Positions 1-13,725 of a DNA stretch of 64,000 nucleotides are shown here, piece after piece. The position numbers were made by a program, and so were the translations under genes. The stretch covers positions 13,373,703 to 13,437,702 of the forward strand of contig CM046836.1 of NCBI GenBank assembly GCA_025618425.1, given 5' to 3'. Below the pieces are notes generated by a model, which did not search any database, had not been told where the DNA came from, and worked only from the letters and a program-made list of their open reading frames with translations. The stretch's first letter is position 1. Each line of letters opens with the position of its first letter. Source of the DNA: Heliocidaris tuberculata. Lineage: Eukaryota; Echinodermata; Echinoidea; Camarodonta; Echinometridae.

Positions 1-331
1 AAATTAATTAGGTGCTATCTTAGGCATTTGTAAGGAATCTTTTTGAAATTCTGATTCGTTTGTCCATGTCTTCTAGGGTCAAAAGGTAATCATTTATTTG
101 TCTAAGTTTATAAAAGCAAGAGGTATCACCGGACCACCTGACCTTACGAAAGTGAGATCTAATGTACTGTATGTCGACCAATACTAAGTCATGCCACGTA
201 CAATTCTGCACTTTAAAAAAAAAAAACCTACCGAATCCTGTTATCGCCCAAGAGGAATTAAAATTAATCAGTATATTCAATAGAAAAAATACATTGAGGA
301 ACTTATATACTGAAATCAGGTACTGACTTAC

Positions 332-448
332 CCGTACAGTTTTCCCCCTCATAACCAGAATAACAATTGCAAGTATATATGTTCACCCCCGGACCGTTAA
401 TACAGTACGAACCACCTCTGCAAGGATTGGACGCACATTCGTTGACAT
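332..448 (-). CDS. Calcium-binding-type EGF module exon (last exon in window)
   Basis: 39 codons; the split Asp plus VNEC gives a calcium-binding EGF start, then SNPC, GGSYC, IYTCNC, GYEGENC. Six cysteines. It ends in phase 1 with donor GTAAGT, so the reading frame must continue in an exon beyond base 1. Confidence 0.92.
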
Positions 449-3400
449 CTAACGATTTTTAAAAGGAAAAGAAATGGTAAAAAGTATAAATTCTTCCTAT
501 TGTAAACAGGATATCCGTTGAACATTTTTTTGTGTGTGTGTACAAGGTACATTTCTATATCTTGTACTGTAATTATTATCATTCAAAAATTATTATTGAA
601 AATTTAATGATTGGATAATATTTTCAAGAATGAAAAGATGCTATATAATAATAATAATAGTGGGTTCTTGTCTTGTAAAGCGCACATGTCTGTCAGACTT
701 GACACTCCTGGCGCCCCGCAATTATTACCCTGGCTGTAGCATGGCTACACTTAAGGCGCTCTAGCATTTCGAGGAATTAATTCCTGCCAGGTACCCATTT
801 ACCTCACCTGGGTCGAGTGTGGAAAATGTAGATTAATGTCTTGCTAAAAGACACTAGTGCTGGGCCAGGGATTCGAACCCCGTACCTTGTGGTTCACAGT
901 CCGGGGAATTATACACTGGACCACAACACCTCTACATGTATAAGCATTAACAAAAAGGCAGACTGGGACAAAAAAAACATTGTCCTAAACTAAATCCTGA
1001 CTTCTGCTCAAGCAAAGGAGCATAGCGACTGCGCAAAAACGATTGCTTTAACCACCTGTTTACGAAATATATTTTCATACACATTACACGTAATTGGACA
1101 AACGTCTAAAACGTCATGCGAGGGAGCGAAGCAACATATGCATTAAAATACTTAAACAGGCAAGATGGCAAAAATTTCGCAATAATTATTTTTTCCCAAA
1201 CAAATTCCTCAAAAAATACAGACCTGTCTATTGACCAAGTACGCATATTTTTCTCAAATCCATGATACATGCTCCGGCGACGATTGCTACGGTGACGAAT
1301 GCTCCGCAAAAAGCAACAATTGCTCCGCGACATTTGCTCCTCGACAAATGCTCCGACGTCAAATGCTCCTGCCTCAATCGCTCCGCCGACAGATGCTCTG
1401 CCGACACTTGCTCCGCCGACAGTTGCTCCGCCGACATTTGCTCTGCCGACAATTGCTCCGCATGTAGGGACAAATGTTCCGCCGACAAATGCTCCCCGAA
1501 CGACAATTGCTCCCCGAACGACAATTGCTCCTACGACAATTACTCCTCCGACAATATTTCTTTCATTGTTTATTTCCTTTGTTTTGTTTTGTCTTGTTTT
1601 GTTGTTATTGTTGTTGTGTTTTTAAGTTAACTTCAAGTTCAGTTTTACCTATGAGGCAGGTCAATGTTAACTGGCGGAAAGTTTGGGATTCATTCGAGTA
1701 TTTCCACAACTGTGATTACACCTTAAATATAGAGGAACGGGTCTAAGTTTCAAATTAAGATAGGCTTGTGAGATGTGACAGTTTTGCAGTCAAGGCACAA
1801 ACCCACAAGGCCACGGCCAAGGCCAAGGCATGCAAAAGGCCAAGGCATCCAAGTCCAAGGCCAATGCATTGAAAAAATAGGCCTTAGGGCGCCTTAAGGC
1901 CAGGGCCGAAAAGGATTGCTCTTCAAATGCCCTTATATAATACAGAAATATGACAAGAAATAGCTGAAGTGTTCGAGCCTAACATTCATGCCAGATTCGT
2001 GTGTGGTCCCATATACTCGTTTATGTGTGCAGTGCAAGTGCCTTGGGGGAACGTGGGCAAATCAATTCGATATTCCCAAAATCTCACACTAGACACTTGT
2101 GTTTATGTACATCTAATCTAATTTTCCTAATTGCTTTGAAACAGTTTCTTTCGAACTGTAATCGGATGACAAAAACTCCAATTTATCTTCAAGTTTGATT
2201 GGAATCGAGATAACAAGAAGATAAATCGAGTAGAAAAATATGTTAGGATCATGGAAAATACAGTTTGTAGAAGAATTAGTTGAAAAAAGATGAAAATGAT
2301 TGTGAAAACAGTTATTTCAGAAAAAGATGGTAACTTTATATATGATACAACATATTTGCATCATGGAAATCGTTTGGTTGAATATGTGATGGGATTTGTG
2401 ATTTTCTGTATTTTAAATTTATGTACGTGATTTTTAGAAAAGGTTAAGAATAAAGAAAATGAATATCGTCGCCATTGTTATTATCTTTATGGTATAGTTA
2501 TGAACCATTCCGCTTATTCCAATTTTCACAAATCACTTTATTGCTCCCCACCCCCCCCCCGGGGGGGGGGGGGGGTATGTCTCATTGATGCCGGTACGGC
2601 ATCCGCGCCCATGACTTTCTGAAAAGCACCCTAAACAAGGATTTAAGTCGATAGGTTTTTTGACGAAGTTTTTGATACCCTATTCTGGAAAACCCGCGAA
2701 AATTTTCTGATTTTTAGATCGTTAACAGGGAGTTTTTAGATCTTGCTTATACCCTAAACAAGATCCTCAGGTTACCCGTCTTGTGGTGATAAACAACCCT
2801 TTTTACTCTTTTTCATGGACGCGGATTGCCTCAATGGGACATACCCCCCCCCCCTCCCCCTCCCCGGGCTTTATTGGAATTTGATGTTAGTTCAGCATGA
2901 TCAGCCAATGGCTCTTCTTCCAGTGGCTCCATGTTGTCAGCAAGTCCGTTAAAACAAAGTATTCGAATAAGAGTGGGTGTTGTACACACAATAGTTGCTG
3001 TAAAGATACACATACATGTAATTGAAGGAAAGAAACCTAATAACAGAAAACGGACTGAAAATGATTGGAAACACTATTCTAAATTCACGTTTTCTTTAGA
3101 CGTAATACTTCATTAGGTTACAATTTCATGAGAGAAATAGAGAGGGAGAAAAGAGAAAAAGTGAGGAGAATAAAAGAAGACTAATACCATGAGAGGAAGG
3201 AAAAGAGGTAGGAAGACAAAGAAGAGGGTGTACAAAGGAATAGGAGGAGAAGGAGAGAGAAAAGAGGGGAGGGAGGGAGGTTCAGTAATAGAAATTAGGG
3301 AGGAGATAATTACCGACAACATGGACAAAGAAACTGATGCAGGCGTTAATATCCATATGAATAACGGCTCTAATCATGCTTATCTGACAAGACTATACAG

Positions 3401-5264
3401 GCCACACTATGATATTTTTATTTAAAAGGTAATAAAGATCGAAAAATAGAGAGCTTGACATGTAATGACAAACTCTCTCTAAAAAGTGCTCGTTCTTGGA
3501 GTTTTGAGCTTTGGATCAGCCCGTGAGCAATTGTTTTCCATGAAACAGATTTTGAGCTGAGCAATTGTATTAGGAGCAATAACTCTGCTCTTATTGAAAC
3601 ACTTTTGGGGGGAGCAATTATCGTAGGGGCAATTGTCTTCCGTGGATCACATTTTTGGGTGAGCAATTGTCGGCGGAGCAATTGTTTAGGAGCATCTGTC
3701 TTCCACGATGCACTTTTTGATCGGAGCAAATGTCGCGGAGCAATTGTCACCACTTTTCTCAGATACATTAGCTTTTTTTTTAGCAATAAAAAACAACAAC
3801 AACAACAAAATATGCCGTTTTTGCCTATTTGAACAAAAAAGTCCTTCAATTTAGTTCTTAAATCTGTTTAAAATGATGAATGTATAATGAAAATTAATCC
3901 ATACGGCAGTGTTGAGGAAAGGAATATTCAAGAGCAAAATAAATATATATTTTTGTTTCCATTGGCAACAACGGTACATTTTTTCAATTGATGAATAACG
4001 CAATCGATTCATTTAGTTTCTTGTGCACATCACATCAATTTCTTTTGTTTAACTGGCATTGTATATACGTTTATTTGCTTGCATTGATTAATTTTGTGGC
4101 AATGTTAATTTTATTTGATGAAAAGTTCATTTTCTGTATTTGATTTCTTGTTTATGTTTGTTGTGTCTCAACACTGAGCTTAATGAAAGACCAGATTTTA
4201 CTGAATGAACTACCCTATTCAGTGTTTTCGAGCAGCGATTTTGTTTTGTTGTCGAAATGCTAAATGAACTTAATGACTTACCCAGCTCACAGCTTATTCC
4301 TGTATAACCAGGATTACAATCGCAAGTATACCGATCCCCTCCGTTATTACAGGTACCATTGGCTTGGCAAGGATTAGAGGCACATTCGTCAATGTCTTTA
4401 AAAAAATAAATAAATAAAGAGAGAAAAGAGGAAAATTTGTAATATATTCGTATAAATAGAAATTATGCCGGCTTTTAAGGAAAGTGCATAGTCAGTTTAT
4501 CTTAAATATGCATGGACCTTGCACTGTCGTTATCTTCTCAGTGACCGTAAATCTAAGATTAATATTAACTTTTATTAATCAAGGTATGATATGCGGTCAT
4601 GGGAATTAAAGAGTAGAGGAAAACAAGATGAATGGGACTGCGTCTCCAATATACCTCCGCCTAAATTTAGTTTCGGCTCATATTTTTCTTGAAATATCGC
4701 GATAACAAATCTATATTTACATGCAAATTGATCTTCATAACCTTTGACATTTGACCTATATACTCCAAATCTAATCAGATCATCTCCATATGATGATGAT
4801 GCATACTAGCACTAAGTTTTAAGTTCATACCTCAAATGGTTATTGAGATAACACGTCAACGAAAAAGCGGGATAGACGGACGGACGGATAGACAACCCGA
4901 AAACACAATGCCTTCGTCACCACCTTCAGTGGGCGGAGGCATTAAAAAAAATTGCAGCAAAATACCAAGTGATCAATCTTCTTCATTTTCCGATTAGATG
5001 ACAAAACAATCGCATGAGTCTCATTAAATCCTTGTATATATAAAAGGGACTGAATACTTTTATCGTATAGTAATACTTTTATCGTATAGTCTTTGAGTGT
5101 AACTCAACGAATCGTCTTGCGCATTTCAGTGTTAATCGTATAAACATTCAATAAGAACTGCTAACATATTTTCGAAAAAAGAAAAGAAAAACGTAATCGA
5201 TATAGTTGCAAGAATATTGATAACGATGATGATGATAATAATAATGATAATAATAATGATGATG

Positions 5265-5313
<49 letters not shown>

Positions 5314-6435
5314 TAATAACAATAATAACAATAATAACAATAATAATAATAATAACAATAATAGTAATAATAATGATAATAATAATAACAATAACAATAA
5401 TAATAATAATTACAACCATAATAATATGAATTGTTTGCCCAAACTAACCTCATCAGTATGAATACTGTTCTCCATGAGGGTCCTGCAATCATATTATTAT
5501 CCCGGCTTTAGGCTGGCTACCATGATAAGGCGCTCAAGCATTCAAGGAATTTCTTTCATGTACATATGCTTATGAAATTGCAATCATGGCAATCGGGAAG
5601 TTCTTTCATATAAACTCAAATTTTAAAGAATGCTCGTCACCACATTTCCCCCCTTACCTGTACTCAACATCTTAAGGCACTGGTGGATTTAGTAGGGCAC
5701 AGCCGATTCGTGCCCTTCAAATTTTCGACCAAAAAGGCACCTGAAAATTTCATTAACCTCTTGTCTTGCATGTCAAAGATTTTACTGTAAATCTACACCC
5801 AAAAGATGTACAAAAAACAAACAAACGTGTTTTTTGCTTGTCAGATTATTGGGGTATTATTCTCCCTCTTTTTTTTTCAAAATCCTGGACCCACCCCTGC
5901 TTAAAAGTGAAACATTTTTTACCCAAATCACAGCTAGCACCCCAAAATCCAGCAACGCAGGTGTCACAGAAAAATCCAGTAAACGCCGAAGTACAGTTAC
6001 ATGTCGCATTCACACAGGTAGCATTATTCATACATGGATTAGCTCCGGAACAGTTAACTGCAAAGAGAAGGGAGAAATACAATCATCGTTTCCAATGGAT
6101 TTTGAAGAGTAGCTTCACTTGCTTTGTTAATATCATATATTTTTGGGGCCAGTTGGGGTTCTTGCCCCGGGCACCAATTGAAAGAGCACAAAGATGCCCC
6201 TATACAAATTTGTACAAAGGAGAAAAATGCAAGCTTGCAAGGTATATTGATAATCATGTTCATGCGAACCAGTATATTTTACCAATACCGCATTGCAATC
6301 CCCCCCCAAAAAAAAAAACAACAAAAAACAACAACAACAAACAAACAAACAAACAAACAAAAAGTTCCACGATCAAAAAAAAAGGAAAAGGAAAAAAAAA
6401 GAAAAGAAAAAGGAAAGAAAGAAAAGGAAGGGGGA

Positions 6436-6468
<33 letters not shown>

Positions 6469-9468
6469 GAAAAGAAAAGACATCCATTTTATATACGCCC
6501 TGGCTGGAAAAAAAATGTATTTTTGTGATTAAAGAAGTCATGGTAGTACGTCTTTTAGAACGTATAAATCGCTGAATTTTCTAGTACCTCACCTTCCATG
6601 TAATAATCAATGCATCTTGTTTTTCCACAAGTTCTTATTATAGGAGGGGAATTTTCGTTTTATACCCAAACCAGCCCCTTTACAATGGGATCACACACTA
6701 TCATGAAATTTCCTTCGAAACTGAGGGAAGTAAATAATGAGTTAAGGCTACAGCACACTATTTGGGCTCCGAAGTGCTCTAGAATGCAAAATTTCACTAT
6801 TCAAAATAGAAAATCCTCTCAGTTGGTCTCTCCGCTCCCTCGTTTCAAAATCTATAAACAGGTATTACATAGCTTAGCATGCTTAGGCAGAGAGGAATCG
6901 TCCCCGAAAATGAAAGTCGCTAAAAATTAACGATGATTTTAAGCTGCCTATCCCCATAACAGAAAAAAAGAAAAGGATGGATATTCAGCTCAGACTTTGC
7001 TTATTATACTTTGTGCATAAAAGTGGTCTGAAATGCAAAGTTTCAAACTATAAAATGTTTTTAAAAATTCTGTCTCGGTCGCTATGCGACCTCGCAAAAT
7101 AGAATATTCAATTTAAGTTCAACATTTTCATGGTACAGGAAAGTGCAAAGACTTCTTATTTGTGGAAGGGACGGGGGTGTACCGTACCCCCTCCCTTTGT
7201 ACCCCCTTCAAAGGATTTATATACGAGTATAGTACGTATTTCGTTCCTGACGCTTTAGAAAATTCTTCAGTTCTTGCTGGCTCAGCCCCCTCAAATCTTG
7301 GGGCTCATTACGCTCATTATGGTTTGCACTGTTCATTTTGCAATAATTTTTAGCGATACCATACTTCATGACGCGCAAAAGACCGTACAAATCACTGATG
7401 CGGTCCTAACGTCAGCAAAATGACGCTTGGTGTAAGCCGGCCATAAACTGCTTCGATCGGCGCTTCGCGCCTCGGCAGCTAGACTCAGTGCAACTATTTT
7501 TGTGAGGCAATGTCATTTTGTAAATTTGCTACTTTGAATGGTTTATTTGGATAAAAATATAACAAGAACAGTTCAAATTCATTCACATTGCCAGTCAAAT
7601 GACTGAATTGTTGAGAATGACATAATAATATACAATATTCATAAAGATACCATCGTATTAAATTGCAAAATTAATATAATTGTTTCATTATTGAGTATAT
7701 ATATATATAAGCAACAAAATTCATTTGGAAAATCAAATTTAATAAAATATGGAAATTAAAGTTTCAAAGGGGAATTAAGTCTTCATAGAAAATTTCTTAA
7801 GCAGAAGCAGAAATATAAGAGAAATAGATAACTAAAAAAAAAAAAAATAATAATTGGACAAAATAACAAAGGTTTGAATGTTGAGATCACTAATGATATG
7901 AGGAATCTCCTAATGGCAATATGGTCATGATATGTGATGTCATACAAGGAAAACTCTCGCAGTCAGTGTGTACAAAAAGTAAATATATCCCTCTTTCCAA
8001 TTTAAATGAAAGATCATATTTTTTCTCAATGATACATTACGGGTGATATTTATTGACTTGTCCTGCAGCGAAAAAACTCCCCCAAAACAACACTGATCTG
8101 TTTGACCTTAATAATTGATAAAAGGGACAGGTTGCGTAATCTGTGTACAAAAATGGTAAAGTTCAAAATTCAAAACTTTTTTATTCGATTTGTCTGAATC
8201 TTTTACTATTCCCCTTTCATCTGCTTTCTGAAACAACTTTCGTCTTCTCATGATAGAGTTCTTCTTTAGCCCCCCCCCCCCGTCATTTTTTTATTATTAT
8301 TATTTTTTAATTTACTGTTCTACAAAACATCATTAATTAATTTCAACTTCTTTTCTAGTTCGATGGCACAAGAGGACAAATTTTGTCTTATTACGCCGAT
8401 AGGGTTTTGGCTACAGTTTTACCTACCCGTGACAGGATCTTCTCCATAGGCATAGATCTCCATACGCAGGCTGATGTGCCTATACCAGGTCATGGGTAGA
8501 AGACGAACGAAGCGGCACACCTTTGGGTCTGGCAAGGGGTTGTACACAACAGTGTTGTAGTCACGATTGCCGGTGAAGACCTTCAAAGGGGGAAAAATGC
8601 CATCTATCATTTATTTACCGATTGACATTTACTTATCTCTCCAACCTCTCATTTTTTAATTTTTTGTAAGATGAACATCTGAGCAAAAAAAAAAGAAAAA
8701 AAAAAAGAAGAAAGATAAGAAAGTTTAAAGTTTTAAAATATGTGTTGTGGTGTGGTGGACAAGTATCCGGACTGCGAACCAGGGGCGGCGCTACAGGGGG
8801 GGGGGCAGAGGGGGCGACCGCCCCCCCCCCAATGATTTTTCAAGTAGTGAAAAAAGAAGAAAAAAAAGAAGAAAAAAGAAGAAAATGAGGAAGAAAAGGG
8901 AAGAAAGAAGAAAGAGGAATATTAAAAAGAGAGGTCTTAAACATATAACTCTATATTACCCCTGTTATTTAATGAAGAAAAAATATGACGCCATCTTTAG
9001 GTCGTCTTGCCCCTCCTATCAAAATACCCTGGCGCCGCCCCTGCTGCGAACTACAAGGTACGGGGCACGAATCCCGGGCGCAGCCCTAGTGTTCTTTGGC
9101 AATACATTAATCTTCAGTTGCCACACTTGAGCCAGGTGAAGTAAATGGGAACCTGGCAGAAATGAATTCCTTGAAATGCTTGAGCGCTGTAATGGCAGCC
9201 GGGCTAAAGCCAAGGTAATGATACTGGAGCTCCAGGAGTGGCAACTGTGCCAGACATGAACGCTATACAAGAATCCATTATTATTATTATTATTATTATT
9301 ATCATTATTATTATCATCATCATCATCGTTTGTTTCAATTATACAAAATATATCTCTTGCACAGTAGGACAGACAAAGTTTTTGATCTTACAGCAGGAAT
9401 AGGCAGAATCTGACGGCACAGTGAGCTCAAACTGTACAAAAATATAAGACATTATAAAACTACCGATC

Positions 9469-9523
<55 letters not shown>

Positions 9524-12500
9524 AATAATTTTCTGTTACACAACTGGCTTCTTATGATTGTTATATTAATACAAACGATAGTAGTAGAGGGAAATTAATG
9601 TTTATTATTAGTTCTTTATTGACAATGTGATAACAAGCTAACTAAAAACAAAATAATGATAATTATAGCACAGTCACCTCAACAAATCCCCTTATTGTGA
9701 AAAAGTTTAAAAGCGTAAGGGGTTACCTTACCTGAATGATTCAGGTAAAGAAAAGGCTAGGGTCCTAGTTTAAGTTAGAATCAGTGTCTTGTCAAAATGT
9801 TTAAAACTCCTTTTTTTTCAAGTATTATGCCTTTCGGCGTGTTGGCGAATGTTTCCCATACCTTTAATACAATTTGATAATTCTAAACTAAGTGCAGCTT
9901 TAGTCGAAATTGTTTATTTTTATGAAGGACGACTATCCACTGTGACAATTCAGTCCCTTTTTGATACATTTTCTTCTTCAGATGTAATTTTATTTGATTA
10001 TAAAATATATTCAACAATGAATGATTAAAAGACATATATAAATTCACATCAAAAATCTCGAAAGCATAATCAGCTGAAAATCATGGAGCATTTGATAATT
10101 ATAACATCTGAACAGACGCAATTTTCAAATCATTAATTTTGTAACATGAATCCCGGCGACGATTTACTGGTGATTTTTTTTTTCAAACAAAATTTACGAA
10201 GAAATGTTAAGGGGGGGGGGGGTTACAGCCAAGTCGATATGTCTTATAAAACTTCTTGAAACCTACTTTAAATGAAATAATAGCCCATTCAAACAATAAA
10301 TGTATAGATATGTGATGCAATTATGAATACGAATGCAAGTGTAATATGACAGCTCACGTCATCTGTTTGCATAATTCATGTGAACATTTATTAACTTCTA
10401 AGAAAAACTATGATACATGTTGAATTCAATTTGGGACCCATGTTCTTTTTTTTTCTTATAAGGGAAAGATTGGTTCAGGTTTTGATATTGATTTTTATTT
10501 ATGTATTTCTTTAGTTTTGCATTTTTTCTTATGTTTTTACTTTAAAATAGTCACCTGATTAGTATTCATAACCAAGATTAAAGAAATACTAGAAAAAAGA
10601 AATACTAGATAAAACTATGGAAAACACTTATTTCCGAAATGTCTCTAAGAAGAACAAGAGTCCCCAAAATGAATTCAATATCTATCATAGTTTTTTCTGA
10701 GAGTTTAAAACATGTTAGAATTAATGTCTTGCATGGTTTATGCAATTAGATGACATGAGGTATTATATTGTAGTCGTATTCATAATTTTAAAACCTATCT
10801 ATTAATCCAATCATACGTCATGGTATCAATAAGTTATCATTCCACTGTAAGTAAGTTTCAGGCATATTTCTAAGACATCGTTACGTGGCCCCCACCCCCA
10901 CTGCCTAGTATAAATTGCTTACTTTTCAGATCTATAAGACTTATGGGCACATACCTTGTGCGTTATGGGGTCAGTGGAGAAGTCTTGTACAATATCAAAG
11001 GTAATGCCGTCTGTGCTGCAGGCGACCTTGAAGCTAGTTACCCATTGCGAATAACCAGTACGACCTTGCGTTGCTACTCCACTTATGTTGTAGGTGGTTA
11101 AAAGATCAACCTTTTAATGATAACGATATTTCATATCCTTCTGTTAAATCATTTCTTGTCACTCAATACGTAATGTACTTTTAGGATCACAACATTTACC
11201 AGGAGAGAACAATTACTGAAAATGGCGGGGAAGGGGTATGCATCTCTTTTTGAGAAGGGGAAAGCATTTACAATTATCCCCCACCCACACTCATATGCCC
11301 ATACCCACAAACTGAGGAAGAAAAAATATATAATAATTCAGCTATCTATGTGTATAGAAAAGCGCCTACATTCCCGAATGTTCCATTATTAAAACTGTTT
11401 TTCTACTGTATCTATAATTCAATTTTTTGCACCGAGATATTGAGAAATCGGCACAGAAACCCAATTTGGCCATTTTCCCTTTCCACAATTGGGCGCTCTT
11501 TATGCTTCTTTGGAGAGCTTCTGAATGTCTTTCTCTCCAAACATTCCCAAACTCGTTCGCTTCAGATGTGAAGAAAGTACATTTATCACGTGCGTGTATA
11601 CACGCAGGCTTTGCATCATACAGTCGCTCATGAAATTACAGAAAACGTGACAAATATGGAATTATGATTGCATGAGTGCATGAGTGCATGACTCCGAAAC
11701 ATGTACCATTCTTTAAAATGCTGTTTTCTTTGTTGTATTTATTTTGAAACTGTTATCGTGTCGTTCTTTGGGGAATTATGATAATGATTATTCATTCCAT
11801 GCCAACTGCAAGTGCAGCTTTACAGTTAATCCCAATCCCCCTGCACAGCCACACAGGTTGCAGGTTGGAGATGGAGTGGCAAGACATTTCAGAGCATACC
11901 CCATCCTTTTCAAGACCTGTCTACGCCCCAGCAACTACCACGTTATTCCGAGAAATCTTTTAGAATTACATTCCCCCTTTCCCACAAGGCTAGAAACTTG
12001 AAAGACCCTCCTGGTTCAAGAGGCGTGGAAAGGAAATTGTTATGGAGAGGGGATGTGATGTTGGTCCAATTTTGCCAGCAAGATATCTGAAATTAAAGGG
12101 TTGAGGGTTCGAATCTCAGCCGGCACTAACGACTTTTGGCAAGACATTAGTCCACGTTTGCCACTCTCCATCCAGGTGTTAAATGGGTACCTGGGAGGAT
12201 TTATCCTTGAAATGCACTGTGCGCTGATTACGGCTGCCGGAGCTAAATTCAGGGTAATAATATCCAAACCCTTTGGAAGCGCTTAGGGACGTTATATCAT
12301 AACGTGATATGCGCTATACAAGAACGGTTATTATTATCATTATTATTATCATTAATGCAAACTAAGCCGACAAAACAACTGAACCTCAATCGATATAACC
12401 CTCCCTAAATTAGCAGGTGTGAGATTTTTTAAAATAATTTTCCGTCGGACAAAATAGCCACCACCTAAAACTATATTCCCTACGAAGTAAATCTAGAGGG

Positions 12501-13666
12501 CCAGTGGAATTTTAAAATTACATTCCAATTTTGGGATCAGTAAAAGAAGGGTTCTTTAATACTCCCATCCGACTTTTGATCCTGGACATGCCATTGTTAC
12601 TCCATCCCCCGACACACACACAACACACACACACACACAAGTCCACCCACACGTGCACACCCTCTGGAAACGCATCCGCATGGGTTTACCTGGATCCACT
12701 GGCTGGCATCATTGTAACTTGCAGACCAGGCTAAATAGCGGTAATTCCCCTCTCTGTCGAGGTTTAAGCGTGCTCTCTTAGGGCTTAGGTCATGCCCATA
12801 CCACCAGTACGATCTGTAATACGAACTAGCTGTAAGACTTGAATCTGGGATGGCCCCACTTTCAAGGCCCAGAGGAGTAACACCTGTTAATAGAATTTCA
12901 TCGTAATTAAACATTATCCATGCATTTTTTTTTAAATAATGATTTGATAGACAACATATCAGCTTGTATTTTATTAAGTGACTGCCACTGTACATTATTA
13001 TGGTTGGCCGCTCAATGTATATAAGTGGCGTAACAAATCAACCTACTGACTGGGCTGTTTGAAAGCTTGTTTTTTACGTGAGGGGAATTTCGACACCAAT
13101 CTTCGTAAACTTGGTCTCAAAAATTGTGGGACACTTGAGAGAAAAAAGTCATAAAACGATGTGACGCGATATGCTGCGATAGCGCGGCAGTCGTGCATTT
13201 AATGGAGGGGATTTTAATAAATGACACCCCCCCCCCCCCTTCCGGTCAGAATATGGTTAAAATTTGAATACTCAAGGGATTTACAGTTTGAAAGTATGAG
13301 CTAGCAGCTATACCACAGCTATACTTCAGAGGTATATAAATTGGAAGAAAATGTCAATTAGCTCATAAAAAACGAGCAAACAGCGAAATCCATATGCTAA
13401 GAATATTAGCATACACTGGTATAGCATGTTATTATGAAAGTTTCTTTTATTTTGTTTTGTTTTGTTTTGTTTTGGGAGGGGGTTTTTGGGGGTTTTTTTG
13501 CCTATATGTTTTGATTAATTTTGTTTTATGTTGCTTTACCTATTGCTATTGTATGCACTCAGTTTCATGTTATACTGTATCTGTATTTTAGGATTGTCCT
13601 TTTTTTTTCCCTTCTTCTTCTTCTTCTTTTTTAAAGCAGGCCTGTTTTTAAATAAAACGTAATAAG

Positions 13667-13725
<59 letters not shown>

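Noticed and set aside
860..885. RNA polymerase III box B as a sign of a tRNA gene
   Set aside because: No cloverleaf or anticodon stem; the context and TTA tail match a tRNA-derived SINE seen three times in the window.
1228..1630. Cys/Ser/Ala/Asp repeat protein frames on both strands
   Set aside because: Caused by a stop-free 15-bp minisatellite; the same array is open in several frames on both strands and no flanking splice structure supports a gene.
5132..5492. Several overlapping 70-114 codon frames of Ile, Tyr or Leu
   Set aside because: They are translations of a trinucleotide microsatellite (SINE tail) and have no coding complexity.
5766..6528. 234- and 134-codon plus-strand frames ending in Lys/Glu/Arg runs
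   Set aside because: Antisense to the real laminin-EGF exon on the minus strand and extended by a purine simple repeat.
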